DNA of 64,000 nt from the NCBI RefSeq assembly GCF_000378305.1, contig NZ_KB899539.1, positions 343,854 through 407,853 of the forward strand. Reading direction: 5' to 3'. This DNA comes from Thioalkalivibrio sp. ALJ12 (lineage in GTDB: Bacteria > Pseudomonadota > Gammaproteobacteria > Ectothiorhodospirales > Ectothiorhodospiraceae). The notes beneath the pieces were generated by a model. The model was given only the letters and a program-made list of their open reading frames with translations, searched no databases and was not told the origin of the DNA. Both the position numbers and the translations under genes were made by a program. Positions 39,043-48,269 of the stretch are shown one piece after another. The first letter of the stretch is position 1, and each line of letters begins with the position of its first letter.

Positions 39043-39774
39043 ATGCGAGCAGTCGTTCAGTCCCCAGCCCCGCGTCTGATCGTGGCACTCGACTTTGCCG
39101 ATGCCGACGGTGCCATCCAGCTGGCGCAGCGTCTCGATCCGTCATTGTGCGCCCTGAAGGTCGGGTTCGAGTTGTTTGTCGTGGCCGGGCCCGATTTATT
39201 GGGCAGGCTGCACGATCTCGGCTTTCGGGTATTCCTCGATCTCAAGTTTCACGATATCCCCAACACAGTGGCCGCCGCCTGCAGGGCAGCGGCGCGAACC
39301 GGCGTATGGCTGGTAAATGTGCACGCCAGTGGTGGCTTGCAGATGATGCAGGCGGCGCACGAAGCGGTCCGCGAGGTCAATGATCACACCGCCGTTCTGG
39401 CGGTTACGGTTCTGACCTCCAGCGACGCACACACGCTGCGCGAGATTGGCGTTCAGCGCAGCCCGGAGGCCCAGGTGCGCCTGCTGGGCAATCTGGCCAT
39501 CGCGCGGGCTGGGCTGGAGGGGCTGGTGTGTTCTGCGCAGGAGGCAAGCCTGCTGCGTGAGGAGCTGGGCTCTGGCCCGATGCTGGTGACCCCCGGAATC
39601 CGGCTTCCGGAGGCCGAAGGAGACGATCAGCGCAGGGTGATGACACCGGAGAACGCGATCAAGGCCGGTGCCAGCGCCATTGTGGTGGGGCGACCCATTA
39701 CCCGGGCGGCCGATCCGGCGGCAGCTGCGACCGATTTCGCACATCGCCTGGAGAGGGTTTTCCAGAGCCACTGA
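39043..39774 (+). CDS. pyrF: Orotidine-5'-phosphate decarboxylase
   Basis: Last step of UMP synthesis, 243 residues. The catalytic Lys/Asp set is visible in DLKFHDIPNTV near residue 67, with the N-terminal LIVALDF and the C-terminal phosphate-binding VVGRPIT. It has a good AGGAAGAG site, 23 bp after lapB, and is the last gene of the run. lapB-pyrF adjacency is common in gammaproteobacteria. Confidence 0.96.
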   Translation: MRAVVQSPAPRLIVALDFADADGAIQLAQRLDPSLCALKVGFELFVVAGPDLLGRLHDLGFRVFLDLKFHDIPNTVAAACRAAARTGVWLVNVHASGGLQMMQAAHEAVREVNDHTAVLAVTVLTSSDAHTLREIGVQRSPEAQVRLLGNLAIARAGLEGLVCSAQEASLLREELGSGPMLVTPGIRLPEAEGDDQRRVMTPENAIKAGASAIVVGRPITRAADPAAAATDFAHRLERVFQSH

Positions 39775-39792
39775 TCCCGTTAGGATGACCTT

Positions 39793-39809
39793 GGCGCAAG
39801 GGTTGCGCC
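39793..39809 (+). terminator. Hairpin after pyrF
   Basis: Seven-bp perfect stem (GGCGCAA with TTGCGCC) with a GGG loop, 18 bp after pyrF and 28 bp before the ComEA-like gene. There is no clear T run, so its role as terminator is uncertain. Confidence 0.35.
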
Positions 39810-39837
39810 GGTTATCACTCAACATGGAGCAGTTAAC

Positions 39838-40122
39838 ATGAAAAATGCCATCTACTGTGTGAAATGCTGGTTCTTCGCCGCCTTGTGCGTGCTGCCGCTG
39901 GCGCTGGTTACGGCATCAGGCGGGCAGACGCCGGTGAATGTGAACTCGGCATCGGCGGATGAACTCGCGACGCTGGACAACATCGGCCAGGTCAAGGCCG
40001 AGGCGATCGTCGAGCATCGCGAAGCCCACGGTCCGTTTGCCTCGGTGCAGGCGTTGACGGACGTATCCGGCGTCGGCGAGCGCACGGTGGAGATGAATCT
40101 CGACCGTATCGAGGTCGAGTAG
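39838..40122 (+). CDS. ComEA-like helix-hairpin-helix protein
   Basis: A 94-residue exported protein. A signal peptide or anchor covers about residues 10-28. The mature part starts [23 protein letters not shown] and contains two helix-hairpin-helix motifs (about 35-90) that bind DNA without sequence preference. ComEA delivers double-stranded DNA to ComEC in transformation, and a comEC gene is present at 21342. Short ComEA proteins like this are also found in species not known to be competent. Confidence 0.85.
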   Translation: MKNAIYCVKCWFFAALCVLPLALVTASGGQTPVNVNSASADELATLDNIGQVKAEAIVEHREAHGPFASVQALTDVSGVGERTVEMNLDRIEVE

Positions 40123-40132
40123 CCCGATCGAG

Positions 40133-40161
40133 GACGACGGGGCCGATCCCCGTCGTCTTTT
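40133..40161 (+). terminator. Intrinsic terminator after the ComEA-like gene
   Basis: A perfect 10-bp GC-rich stem (arms 40133-40142 and 40148-40157) with a 5-base loop, followed by TTTT. It lies 10 bp after the stop codon and only 16 bp before the galU start. Confidence 0.85.
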
Positions 40162-40177
40162 CCCACCTGGAGTCAGG

Positions 40178-41068
40178 ATGAACCCGAATACGCCACCGAT
40201 CCGTACCGCTGTTTTTCCTGTCGCGGGCATGGGCACCCGCTTTCTTCCGGCCACCAAGGCCAACCCCAAAGAGATGCTCCCCATTGTCGACAAGCCGCTT
40301 ATTCAGTACGCGGCCGAGGAGGCCGTGCGTGCGGGTATCGAGACCCTGGTGTTCGTGACCGGTCGCAACAAGCGTTCCATCCCCGATCACTTCGACAAGG
40401 CCTACGAGCTTGAAACGGAGTTGGAAGAACGCGGCAAGACGGAGATGCTGGAGAAGGTGCGCAATATCGTGCCGTCCAACGTGACCTGTGTGTACGTGCG
40501 TCAGGCCGAGGCACTGGGTCTGGGACATGCGGTAGCCTGCGCGCGGCCGGTGGTACGCAACGAGCCCTTTGCGGTGATCCTGGCCGATGACCTGATCGAA
40601 GAAGAGCAGGGCGGTGCCACGAAGCAGATGGTCGAGGCCTTTAACCAGCATGGATGCAGCGTGCTGGGCGTGGAAGAGGTGCCGGCGGACCGCACCCATC
40701 AGTACGGCATCATTGATCCGGTGCAAACGGGCCCGCGCACCTGGGACGTACGCGGGATTGTGGAGAAGCCGCAGCCGGCGGACGCACCCTCCAATGTCGC
40801 GGTCGTGGGCCGCTATATCCTGACCCCGCGCATCTTCGAGCTGCTGGCGGAGCAGGAGCCCGGTGCTGGGGGCGAAATCCAGCTGACCGACGCAATTGCC
40901 AAGTTACTTCAGGAGGAGCGTGTAACTGCCCTTAATTTCGAAGGTCGCCGCTTCGACTGTGGAAGCAAGCTGGGCTATCTGGAGGCGACCGTGGAGTTCG
41001 CGCTGATGCACCCGGAGCTGAAGGACGACTTTGGCGCCTATCTGAAATCCCGCGCCAGCACCTCCTGA
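40178..41068 (+). CDS. galU: UTP-glucose-1-phosphate uridylyltransferase
   Basis: Makes UDP-glucose for LPS, capsule and osmolyte synthesis, 296 residues. The nucleotide motif [25 protein letters not shown] lies at about residues 8-32, with [11 protein letters not shown] next, and [12 protein letters not shown] near residue 190. An AGGA-type site precedes the ATG. It stands alone, between a terminator and the convergent rhomboid gene 4 bp away. Confidence 0.97.
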   Translation: MNPNTPPIRTAVFPVAGMGTRFLPATKANPKEMLPIVDKPLIQYAAEEAVRAGIETLVFVTGRNKRSIPDHFDKAYELETELEERGKTEMLEKVRNIVPSNVTCVYVRQAEALGLGHAVACARPVVRNEPFAVILADDLIEEEQGGATKQMVEAFNQHGCSVLGVEEVPADRTHQYGIIDPVQTGPRTWDVRGIVEKPQPADAPSNVAVVGRYILTPRIFELLAEQEPGAGGEIQLTDAIAKLLQEERVTALNFEGRRFDCGSKLGYLEATVEFALMHPELKDDFGAYLKSRASTS

Positions 41069-41072
41069 AGCC

Positions 41073-41759
41073 TCACCACCAGAACCTCCGCTGACGCGGA
41101 CGTATCGGAAGCCTTCCGCGCCAGTACTGGATGGCGAGGAAGCCGAACGCCATCCCGCCCAGATGCGCGAAATGCGCAATACCGGCGAGGGTGCCCGAGA
41201 TCCCCAGGTAGAGTTCCAGGGCGCCGTAGGCGATGACGAAGTACTTTGCCTTGATGGGGATCGGCAGGAAGAACAGATAAAGCCGCTGGTTGGGGAACAT
41301 CATCCCGAACGCCAGCAAGACCCCGAACACGCCGCCGGATGCCCCAACAGTGGGATAGACCATCCCATTGTCGCCATAGGCGGTGACCATAAGCTGTACC
41401 AGCCCTGCGCCGATCACGCAGATGAGGAAGTACAGGGCGAAGGTCCTGGAGCCCCAGGCGTTCTCGATCTGCACTCCCAGCATCCAGACGGCAAACATGT
41501 TCACCGAGAGGTGAACGAGGCCTCCGTGCAGGAACCCGTAGGTCAAGAGCTGCCAGAGCTGGAAGTCCGGCACACGTAGCCATTGCCCGTCCTGGAGGAT
41601 CATCGAAGGCGTTCCGATGGGCCACAGAGCGAAATGGGTCATCAGCCAGTCGCCCAGCCAGGGCAGGGCAAGAAAGAGCGCCACGTTGGTGATTAGCAAA
41701 AAGCCGATCACCGGTGGCATCATGCTGAAATCGGGGTGGCGCGGGTCCGGGTGCGTCAT
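41073..41759 (-). CDS. Rhomboid-family intramembrane serine protease
   Basis: A 228-residue six-helix membrane protein. The catalytic Ser141 sits in VGASGGVFG, the paired His199 in FAHLGG near the last helix, and the loop-1 motif ENAWGSR (about 99-105) matches the WR region of rhomboids. The set is complete, so activity is expected. Substrate is unknown. It lies 11 bp downstream of ilvD on the same strand, probably by chance of operon layout. Confidence 0.9.
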   Translation of the reverse strand: MTHPDPRHPDFSMMPPVIGFLLITNVALFLALPWLGDWLMTHFALWPIGTPSMILQDGQWLRVPDFQLWQLLTYGFLHGGLVHLSVNMFAVWMLGVQIENAWGSRTFALYFLICVIGAGLVQLMVTAYGDNGMVYPTVGASGGVFGVLLAFGMMFPNQRLYLFFLPIPIKAKYFVIAYGALELYLGISGTLAGIAHFAHLGGMAFGFLAIQYWRGRLPIRPRQRRFWW

Positions 41760-41770
41760 CGGGGCCGGGA

Positions 41771-43456
41771 TCAGCGAAAGTCGTCGGTGACCGCGCCGCG
41801 ACTGGCGGATCCGACCTGACGGCTGTACTTCCCGAGCACACCTCGATCAAAGCGCGGCGGGGGTGCCTGCCAGGCACTGCGGCGACGCGCCAGTTCGTCC
41901 TCTGGTACCTCGAGCGCGAGACGATTACGGTCGGCATCGACCTCGATGATGTCGCCCTCGCGCACCAGGGCAATGGGCCCACCTTGCGCCGCCTCGGGCG
42001 CGACATGTCCGACGACGAGACCGTAGGTGCCTCCGGAGAAGCGTCCGTCGGTAATCAACGCAACGGAGTCGCCGAGACCCGCGCCGATGATCGCTGCCGT
42101 GGGGGCGAGCATCTCGCGCATACCGGGCCCCCCACGAGGACCCTCGTGACGGACCACGATGACGTCTCCAGCCTGAATACCACCCGCCAGGATGGCGTCC
42201 AGGCATTCCTCCTCGGATTCGAATACGCGCGCGGGCCCGCGAATCGAAGTGGACTTGAGCCCGGTGATCTTGGCCACGCTGCCTTCCGGCGCCAGATTGC
42301 CCTTAAGGATCGCCAGGTGCCCCTGCGGGTACAGGGGGGCATCCAGCGGGCGGATGATGGTCTGGTTCGATGGTGGTGCATCAGGGATGTCTGCGAGGAC
42401 CTCGCTTAGGGTCTGGCCGGTAATGGTCAGGCAGTGCCCGTGCAGAAGACCGGTGTTCAGCAGGATCTTCATGACCTGCGGTGTGCCCCCCACCGCATGG
42501 AATTCCGTGGTCACGTGTCGACCGGAGGGCTTCAGATCGCACAGTACCGGGGTTTTCCGGCGGATCCGTTCTACGTCATCCAGAGCTAACGGCACGTTGG
42601 CACAGTGGGCAATGGCGAGCAGGTGGAGCACGGCATTGGTCGATCCCCCGACGGCCATAACCACGGCCAGGGCGTTCTCGAAGGCCTCGCGCGTGAGGAT
42701 GTCGCGCGGCTTGCGGTCGGCATGGATCGCCTCCAGGAGGACCTCGGCGGAACGGGCGGCGGAGTCGGCCTTTTCCGGGTCCTCGGCCGCCTGGGTCGAC
42801 GAGCCCGGCAGACTCATGCCCATCGCCTCGAAGGCGCTGGACATGGTATTGGCTGTGAACATGCCGCCACAGGAGCCGGCTCCCGGGCAGGCATTGCGCT
42901 CCACGCCGGCCAGGTCTTCATCCGACAGCTTTCCCGCCCCATGCTGTCCGACGGCCTCGAACGCACTGACGATCGTCAGGTCCTGGTCCTTGTAGCGTCC
43001 CGGCTTGATCGTGCCTCCGTAGACGAAGATCGCGGGCACGTTAAGCCGGGCGATCGCCATCATGGCGCCGGGCATGTTCTTGTCGCAGCCGCCGGTGGCC
43101 AGCAGCCCGTCCAGACTCTGGCCGTTGACGACCGTCTCGATCGCGTCGGCGATCACCTCGCGCGACACCAGGGAGTACTTCATGCCCGGGGTGCCCATCG
43201 AAATGCCGTCAGAGATGGTGATGGTGCCGAAGGTCTGCGGCATGCCGCCCGAGGCTCGTACGGCCGATTCCGCACGTTCGGCCAGTGCCCCGATCCCCAT
43301 GTTGCAGGGAGTGATGGTGCTGTGGGCGTTGGCAATGCCAACGATGGGGCGCTGGAAGTCGTCGTCACCGAAGCCCACGGCCCTGAGCATGGCGCGGTTG
43401 GGGGTGCGGCGTGGCCCTTCGGTGACGACGCGGCTGCGTCGATTGTCCTGGGTCAT
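41771..43456 (-). CDS. ilvD: Dihydroxy-acid dehydratase
   Basis: Branched-chain amino-acid enzyme, 561 residues from the ATG at 43456 (the open frame extends into the hspQ side without support). Iron-sulfur cluster Cys are in CNMGIG near residue 50, GGCDKNMPG near 122 and [16 protein letters not shown] near 190. No other ilv gene is near. It follows hspQ by 40 bp. Confidence 0.96.
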   Translation of the reverse strand: MTQDNRRSRVVTEGPRRTPNRAMLRAVGFGDDDFQRPIVGIANAHSTITPCNMGIGALAERAESAVRASGGMPQTFGTITISDGISMGTPGMKYSLVSREVIADAIETVVNGQSLDGLLATGGCDKNMPGAMMAIARLNVPAIFVYGGTIKPGRYKDQDLTIVSAFEAVGQHGAGKLSDEDLAGVERNACPGAGSCGGMFTANTMSSAFEAMGMSLPGSSTQAAEDPEKADSAARSAEVLLEAIHADRKPRDILTREAFENALAVVMAVGGSTNAVLHLLAIAHCANVPLALDDVERIRRKTPVLCDLKPSGRHVTTEFHAVGGTPQVMKILLNTGLLHGHCLTITGQTLSEVLADIPDAPPSNQTIIRPLDAPLYPQGHLAILKGNLAPEGSVAKITGLKSTSIRGPARVFESEEECLDAILAGGIQAGDVIVVRHEGPRGGPGMREMLAPTAAIIGAGLGDSVALITDGRFSGGTYGLVVGHVAPEAAQGGPIALVREGDIIEVDADRNRLALEVPEDELARRRSAWQAPPPRFDRGVLGKYSRQVGSASRGAVTDDFR

Positions 43457-43496
43457 CGAGTCGTCCTGTCCGTTGTCCGGCCCGGGAGAGGGCGGA

Positions 43497-43817
43497 CTAG
43501 TGGGTGCGAGAATTGCTTCCCCGGCAGTAGCGCCCATTGAGGAAGTGATCGAAGAACTGGCCCAGTGCCGGATGGTCGATCTGCTGGCCGGAGGTGTCGG
43601 GTTCCAGGTGGCGTTCGGCCACATACGTGCTGTGCGAGTACCCGTCCACCAGCACGTGGTACCACGGCCGGTCCTTGGGGGGACGGCTCCTGGCCACGGT
43701 TTCGTACCATTCGTCCGAGCCGGAGTAGACCGGGTCGACCTCGACGATCACACCGCGGTAGCCGAACTTGGTATGGTGGACCAGTTCACCCACGGTGAAG
43801 CGTGTTCCCTGTGTCAT
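43497..43817 (-). CDS. hspQ: Heat-shock protein HspQ (YccV-like, hemimethylated-DNA-binding domain)
   Basis: A 106-residue protein with the YccV fold. [23 protein letters not shown] opens the domain, [10 protein letters not shown] lies near residue 50, and [10 protein letters not shown] closes it. HspQ in E. coli is a specificity factor for Lon and is heat-induced. It leads the hspQ-ilvD-rhomboid run and is divergent from the NUDIX gene, with a 124-bp spacer. Confidence 0.9.
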   Translation of the reverse strand: MTQGTRFTVGELVHHTKFGYRGVIVEVDPVYSGSDEWYETVARSRPPKDRPWYHVLVDGYSHSTYVAERHLEPDTSGQQIDHPALGQFFDHFLNGRYCRGSNSRTH

Positions 43818-43941
43818 CGCTGCCCCCTGGCGGCGTTTGGTGCATTAATTGTGCTGCATTGACAGTGTCTCTCAGAAAAGACCATCGCCCGGGTCTCGCG
43901 TTCCGGCGCGTGGTCCTGAACCCGCAAAGCGAACGTATACC

Positions 43942-44490
43942 ATGTCCCGTGACGTCAGCATCCCCCGCCCCGAATTTCACCGGGCCGTGCCCGAAAATGA
44001 TGACCGCGAACGCAAGATCTGCAGTCACTGTGGCTTCGTGGACTACGAGAACCCGCGGATTGTGGTGGGCGTCGTGGCCACATGGGGAGAGCGGGTCCTG
44101 TTGTGCCGCCGGGCGATCGAGCCGCGCAAGGGTCACTGGACACTGCCCGCAGGATACATGGAGCTTGGCGAGTCGACCGAGCAGGGCGCCGAGCGAGAGG
44201 CCTGGGAGGAGGCACGCGCCCGGCTGCGTATCGATCGCCTGCTCGCGGTCTACAGTCTGCCGCATATCGGTCAGGTGCAGATGATCTACCGTGCCGAGCT
44301 GCTGGGCGACGATGTCGCTCCCGGACCGGAATCGCAAGAGGTCGCGCTGTTCGACTTCAATGATCTCCCCGGGGAGCTCGCATTTCCGTCGGTCGCCTGG
44401 GCTCTGGCGCACTATCAGCAGACGCGCCACCTGAACGAATTCGCGCCGATGGGCGCCCCGGAGTCCGCGAGCCCGCTGGGCGGGTTGTAG
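43942..44490 (+). CDS. NUDIX hydrolase with N-terminal CxxC
   Basis: A 182-residue hydrolase from the ATG at 43942. An ICSHCGFVDYENPRIVVG segment near residue 26 resembles the zinc-ribbon entry of ADP-ribose/NADH-type NUDIX enzymes, though only one CxxC pair is seen. The NUDIX box is GYMELGESTEQGAEREAWEEA (about 72-92), with the key Glu residues intact. Substrate unknown. It ends one base before the convergent aldolase gene. Confidence 0.88.
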   Translation: MSRDVSIPRPEFHRAVPENDDRERKICSHCGFVDYENPRIVVGVVATWGERVLLCRRAIEPRKGHWTLPAGYMELGESTEQGAEREAWEEARARLRIDRLLAVYSLPHIGQVQMIYRAELLGDDVAPGPESQEVALFDFNDLPGELAFPSVAWALAHYQQTRHLNEFAPMGAPESASPLGGL

Positions 44491-44491
44491 T

Positions 44492-45154
44492 TCAGCTGTC
44501 CTGCGCGCGCCGGGACGGCCCGTAGTCTTGGAATTTTTCCAGCACGCGCGCCATTTCATCATCGCCGAGCAGCTGCGGGCCGCCAATTTGCAGGCTCAGC
44601 ACATACTGCTGCGCGAGCAGTTCGACCTCTTGGGTCAGCCACAAGGCCCGCGCGAGATCCGGCCCTGTCGCAATCATGCCGTGGTTGGCCAGCAGGCACG
44701 CGAGTCGATCCTGCAGGGCCTCCACCGCGTTGCCTGACAGCTGCTCCGTGCCGAACGTGGCATAGGGGGCACAACGGATCGAATTGCCCCCGGCCGCCGC
44801 CACCATATAGTGCAGGGCGGGGATATCACGACCCTGAATCGCGACCACGCTGGCATAGATCGAGTGGACATGCACCACGGCGTTCAACTCCGGGCGCGCC
44901 TGGAGGATCGCCCGATGAAAATGCCACTCGCTGGAAGGCTTCTGGTGATCCGGCCAGCGTCCCTGTGCATCGACGGAGACCAGGTCCTCCGGACGCAGGG
45001 CTTCATAGGGCACGCCGGACGGGGTAATCAGCATGCCGTCGCCCAGACGCGCGCTGACGTTGCCCGAGGTGCCCTGGTTCAGGCCACGGCGATTGGTCTC
45101 GAGCGCGGTGTCGATAATCGCTTGGCGCAGGGCCAGTTCATCGGTGGCAGGCAT
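44492..45154 (-). CDS. Class II aldolase, FucA-like (possible methylthioribulose-phosphate aldolase)
   Basis: A 220-residue zinc aldolase, very close to E. coli L-fuculose-1-phosphate aldolase. The catalytic Glu76 (SSEWHFH), zinc ligands His95, His97 (HVHS) and His158 (NHG) and Tyr116 all align with FucA residues 73, 92, 94, 155 and 113 at a constant offset of 3. No fucose genes are near. FucA-like aldolases act on 5-methylthioribulose-1-phosphate or 5-deoxyribulose-1-phosphate in dihydroxyacetone-phosphate shunts. mtnA and a methylthioinosine phosphorylase are in this window, so that role is likely, but not proven. The ATG at 45154 is used. Confidence 0.85.
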   Translation of the reverse strand: MPATDELALRQAIIDTALETNRRGLNQGTSGNVSARLGDGMLITPSGVPYEALRPEDLVSVDAQGRWPDHQKPSSEWHFHRAILQARPELNAVVHVHSIYASVVAIQGRDIPALHYMVAAAGGNSIRCAPYATFGTEQLSGNAVEALQDRLACLLANHGMIATGPDLARALWLTQEVELLAQQYVLSLQIGGPQLLGDDEMARVLEKFQDYGPSRRAQDS

Positions 45155-45383
45155 CGGAATCCAGGGGGATAGATGGAAGCCGGATTGTATCGCGACAGGC
45201 GCGAAGGATGTCTCGGGGAACACCCGTTAGTTTATGGGGTCAATGTCGAGAGGCCGGCGTGAGCGGGACGTGAAGACGCGGATGGCGCGCACGCCACCTG
45301 GACATCTATATTGAAGGCTGTACTTGGCAGGCCGCAGCCGTTGCGCGGCACTTTCGATGTTCCTTGAACAGGGAGGACAACCC

Positions 45384-45851
45384 ATGAAAAAAACCCTTCG
45401 TTTTCTGACTGCGGCTTCCGTTGCCGGAACCCTCGCGCTGGGCCTGGGCGCTGTGCATTCCGTGCATGCCTTTGACGAGCACGAGGCAACCATTGATTAC
45501 CGTCAGGGCGTGATGCGGTCCATCGGCGGCAACGTCGGGTCTATCGCCGCAGTCGTTGTCGACGGCGCCGAATTCGGCGACAACCTCGAGATGCACACCA
45601 GGCATTTGGTGGATCTAACCGCGGACATCCCGGCACTGTTCCCTGAAGGCAGTGATTTCCCCGATACCGATGCCAAAGAGGAGATCTGGGACGACTGGGA
45701 CCGGTTCAAGGAGCTCTCTCAGGACACCAAAGATGCAGCCGAGGCATTGCATGCCGCGGTTGAAGCCGGTGACGACGACGAACTCCCGATTCGCTTCCGT
45801 AACCTGGGGCAGTCCTGCCAGGCCTGCCACGACGACTTCCGCCGCGACTGA
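45384..45851 (+). CDS. Cytochrome c' (c-556 type)
   Basis: A 155-residue exported haem protein with a Sec signal (about 1-28: MKKTLRFLTAA, then hydrophobic, ending VHA). The mature part is alpha-helical with the haem site CQACH near the C-terminus (about residues 145-149), the layout of cytochrome c' family four-helix bundles. A strong GGAGG site precedes the ATG. It is 3 bp upstream of a dihaem cytochrome. The family is common in sulfur and photosynthetic bacteria and may bind NO. Confidence 0.92.
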   Translation: MKKTLRFLTAASVAGTLALGLGAVHSVHAFDEHEATIDYRQGVMRSIGGNVGSIAAVVVDGAEFGDNLEMHTRHLVDLTADIPALFPEGSDFPDTDAKEEIWDDWDRFKELSQDTKDAAEALHAAVEAGDDDELPIRFRNLGQSCQACHDDFRRD

Positions 45852-45854
45852 TCG

Positions 45855-46781
45855 GTGGCGGTGACCACAAGGCGCACAGGGCCGGCCGCCTGGCTGCCGG
45901 CCCTGGCCATTGCGGCCTTTGCATGGAGTTCCGTCGCACAGGCGGAGGTGGAGATCGGTGAAGAGGACCCCCAGGCCGGAGAGGACGAACGTATTGCCTA
46001 CGGTGAATACGTCTTGCGCGCCGGCGGGTGTGTGACCTGTCACACCGCGGAGGATGGCGACTTCCTGGCCGGTGGTCGGCCGATCGAAAGCCCGTTCGGC
46101 GTGTTCTACGGCCCGAACATCACCCCGGACGAAGAGCACGGCATCGGCGGCTGGTCGGAGGGCGACTTCAAGCAGGGCCTGAGGGAAGGGCGCAGCCCGA
46201 ACGGGACCCATTACTACCCGGCATTTCCGTACACCGCATATACGAAGATGACGGACCAGGACGTGGAGGCGTTATGGGCCTATCTGCAGTCCGAGGTCGA
46301 GCCCGTCGCCCGCGAGAATACCCCGCACGATCTGGACTGGTTCGTGCGCTTTCGGCCATCACTCAGTGTATGGAAGTGGTTGCACTTCGAGCCCGGCGAG
46401 TTCGAGGCAAATCCTGACGAGTCCGAGGAGTGGAACCGTGGCGCCTATCTGACTCAGGCCCTGGGGCACTGCATGGAATGCCATACCCCGCGCACCCGGA
46501 CGGGCGGGCTGGACCTCGAGCGTCTGGGGGCAGGGGCGCGCATGCCGGATGGCGACGTCGCACCGAATATCACGCCGGACCGGGAAACCGGCATCGGCCG
46601 ATGGGGCGCGCGTCATATCGCCCGCTACCTGGAGATGGGCATCACCCGTGACGGCGATTTTGCCGGGAGCAGCATGGCCGACGTGATCGAGCACGGGACG
46701 TCCTACCTGACCAGTGACGACCGCCGGGCAATCGCGGCCTATCTGCAGTCGCTGGACCCCATCGAACACGAGCCGGACTGA
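45855..46781 (+). CDS. Dihaem c-type cytochrome
   Basis: A 308-residue exported protein starting with GTG at 45855. After a signal peptide (about 1-29, ending AQA) come two class-I-like haem domains: CVTCH near residue 59 and CMECH near residue 209. Each is followed by a GGRPIESPFGVFYGPNITPD- or DGDVAPNITPD-type segment seen in the cytochrome subunits of sugar-acid and alcohol dehydrogenases. No dehydrogenase subunit is adjacent. The 3-bp gap to the cytochrome c' gene suggests one transcript. Confidence 0.9.
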   Translation: MAVTTRRTGPAAWLPALAIAAFAWSSVAQAEVEIGEEDPQAGEDERIAYGEYVLRAGGCVTCHTAEDGDFLAGGRPIESPFGVFYGPNITPDEEHGIGGWSEGDFKQGLREGRSPNGTHYYPAFPYTAYTKMTDQDVEALWAYLQSEVEPVARENTPHDLDWFVRFRPSLSVWKWLHFEPGEFEANPDESEEWNRGAYLTQALGHCMECHTPRTRTGGLDLERLGAGARMPDGDVAPNITPDRETGIGRWGARHIARYLEMGITRDGDFAGSSMADVIEHGTSYLTSDDRRAIAAYLQSLDPIEHEPD

Positions 46782-46802
46782 ACGGGACGAAGGCCGCATA
46801 AA

Positions 46803-46836
46803 AAAGGGCCAGGCTGCAGCGCAGACCTGGCCCTTT
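46803..46836. terminator. Bidirectional terminator between dihaem cytochrome and tRNA-Asn
   Basis: Perfect 11-bp arms at 46803-46813 and 46826-46836, with A and T runs at the two ends. It lies 21 bp after the cytochrome stop and 10 bp from the 3' end of the tRNA gene on the other strand, so it can end both transcripts. Confidence 0.85.
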
Positions 46837-46845
46837 CTCTTTATC

Positions 46846-46921
46846 TGGCTCCCCGGGACGGGCTCGAACCGCCGACCTAGTGATTAACAGTCACCCGCTC
46901 TACCGACTGAGCTACCGGGGA
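46846..46921 (-). tRNA. tRNA-Asn (GTT)
   Basis: A 76-nt cloverleaf on the minus strand with the CCA end encoded. Acceptor arms TCCCCGG and CCGGGGA pair fully, the D stem is GCTC/GAGC, the anticodon loop reads CTGTTAA (anticodon GTT) and the T loop TTCGAAC. The aminotransferase gene ends 55 bp upstream of it on the same strand. Confidence 0.98.
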
Positions 46922-46976
46922 ATTGGCCGCAGATCCTAATGGGGGGCGGCCACCCCGTCAAGCTTCAATTATTGCT

Positions 46977-48179
46977 TCAGCGGTGGGTCGAGGCGAATTG
47001 CCTGAGCCGGTCCAGTGCCTTGTCGAGCATGTCGACGCTGGTGGCGAACGAGACGCGCACATGACCCGGGGCGCCGAATGCACTGCCGGGCACCAGGGCG
47101 ACTCCGACTTCGTCCAGCAATTGCTTGGTGAGGGCGACATCGGTGTCGATGTCGGCCGCCTGCATCAGGCCGGTGACCCGTGGAAAGCAGTAGAAGGTGC
47201 CGTCGGGCATCAGGCAGTCGATGCCGTCGATCGCATTCAGGCCGTCGACCACGTGCCGCGCCCGTTCGGCGAAGGCCGAACACATGGCGATCACGCAGCC
47301 CTGATCGCCATCCAGCGCGGCCTGCGCTCCGGCCTGCGCAATCGAGGTGGGGTTGGAGGTGCTCTGCGACTGGATCTTTTTCATCGCCGCGATCAGATTC
47401 TTCGGTCCACCGGCATAACCGATACGCCAGCCGGTCATCGCGTAGGCCTTGGACACGCCATTGAGCACGACGGTGCGCTCGAGCAGATCCGGAGCCACAT
47501 TCACGATGTTCACAAACGGCGTGGAGCCGAAGCGGATGTGTTCGTACATGTCGTCGGTGGCGATCACCACCCGGGGGTGTTCGCGCAGCACGTCGGCCAG
47601 GGCCTTCAACTCGTCGGCCGAGTAGGCCGCTCCAGTGGGGTTGGACGGGCTGTTGATGAACACCAGGCGGGTATTCGGCGTGATCGCCGCCGCGAGTTGC
47701 TCGCCCGTAATCCGGAATCCCGCCTCCTGGGTGGCGCTGACCACTACGGGCCGCGCACCGGCCAGAAGTGCGATGTCGGGGTAGGAGACCCAGTAGGGCG
47801 CCGGGATCACCACCTCGTCGCCCGGGTTCAGCAGGGCCTGGCAGAGGTTGAAGATGCTCTGCTTGCCACCAGAGGAGACCAGGATCTGGTCACGCTCGAA
47901 CGTAAGCCCGTTGTCGCGATCAAACTTGCGGATGATGGCGTCTTTCAGGCCCTGCGTACCATCCACTGGAGTGTACTTGGTTTCCCCGCGGGCAAGGGCG
48001 TCGATGGCCGCCTGCTTGATATGCTCCGGGGTATCGAAATCCGGCTCGCCGGCCCCCAGACCGACGATATCGCGGCCCTCGGCCCGCAGCTGCGCGGCCA
48101 GCGCGCTGACGGCCAGGGTGGGGGAGGGCTGGATGCGCTGAACGCGATCGGAGAGCTCGATATCCAAGGCGGGCCTCAT
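46977..48179 (-). CDS. Aspartate-type (class I) aminotransferase
   Basis: A PLP enzyme of 400 residues from the ATG at 48179. The open frame runs far upstream opposite uvrB, but only this part is homologous. Landmarks are GAGEPDFDTP near residue 43, SPSNPTG near 175, and the PLP Lys in LNGVSKAYAMTGWRIGYAGG near 238. This subgroup (Ib) acts on aspartate and sometimes prephenate. It is divergent from uvrB with a 90-bp spacer. Confidence 0.93.
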   Translation of the reverse strand: MRPALDIELSDRVQRIQPSPTLAVSALAAQLRAEGRDIVGLGAGEPDFDTPEHIKQAAIDALARGETKYTPVDGTQGLKDAIIRKFDRDNGLTFERDQILVSSGGKQSIFNLCQALLNPGDEVVIPAPYWVSYPDIALLAGARPVVVSATQEAGFRITGEQLAAAITPNTRLVFINSPSNPTGAAYSADELKALADVLREHPRVVIATDDMYEHIRFGSTPFVNIVNVAPDLLERTVVLNGVSKAYAMTGWRIGYAGGPKNLIAAMKKIQSQSTSNPTSIAQAGAQAALDGDQGCVIAMCSAFAERARHVVDGLNAIDGIDCLMPDGTFYCFPRVTGLMQAADIDTDVALTKQLLDEVGVALVPGSAFGAPGHVRVSFATSVDMLDKALDRLRQFASTHR

Positions 48180-48269
48180 GCGGGTTGGGCGGGGTGGGCG
48201 GCCGGGCGCGAATGCATAACCGGCCGCAAGTGGCGAAATAATACTGAAATCAGGCGCGGAGGATAAGGC

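Noticed and set aside
46846-46921. tRNA-Asn as an integration site of a genomic island
   Set aside because: No integrase and no repeat of the tRNA 3' end was seen; both flanks are ordinary housekeeping genes.
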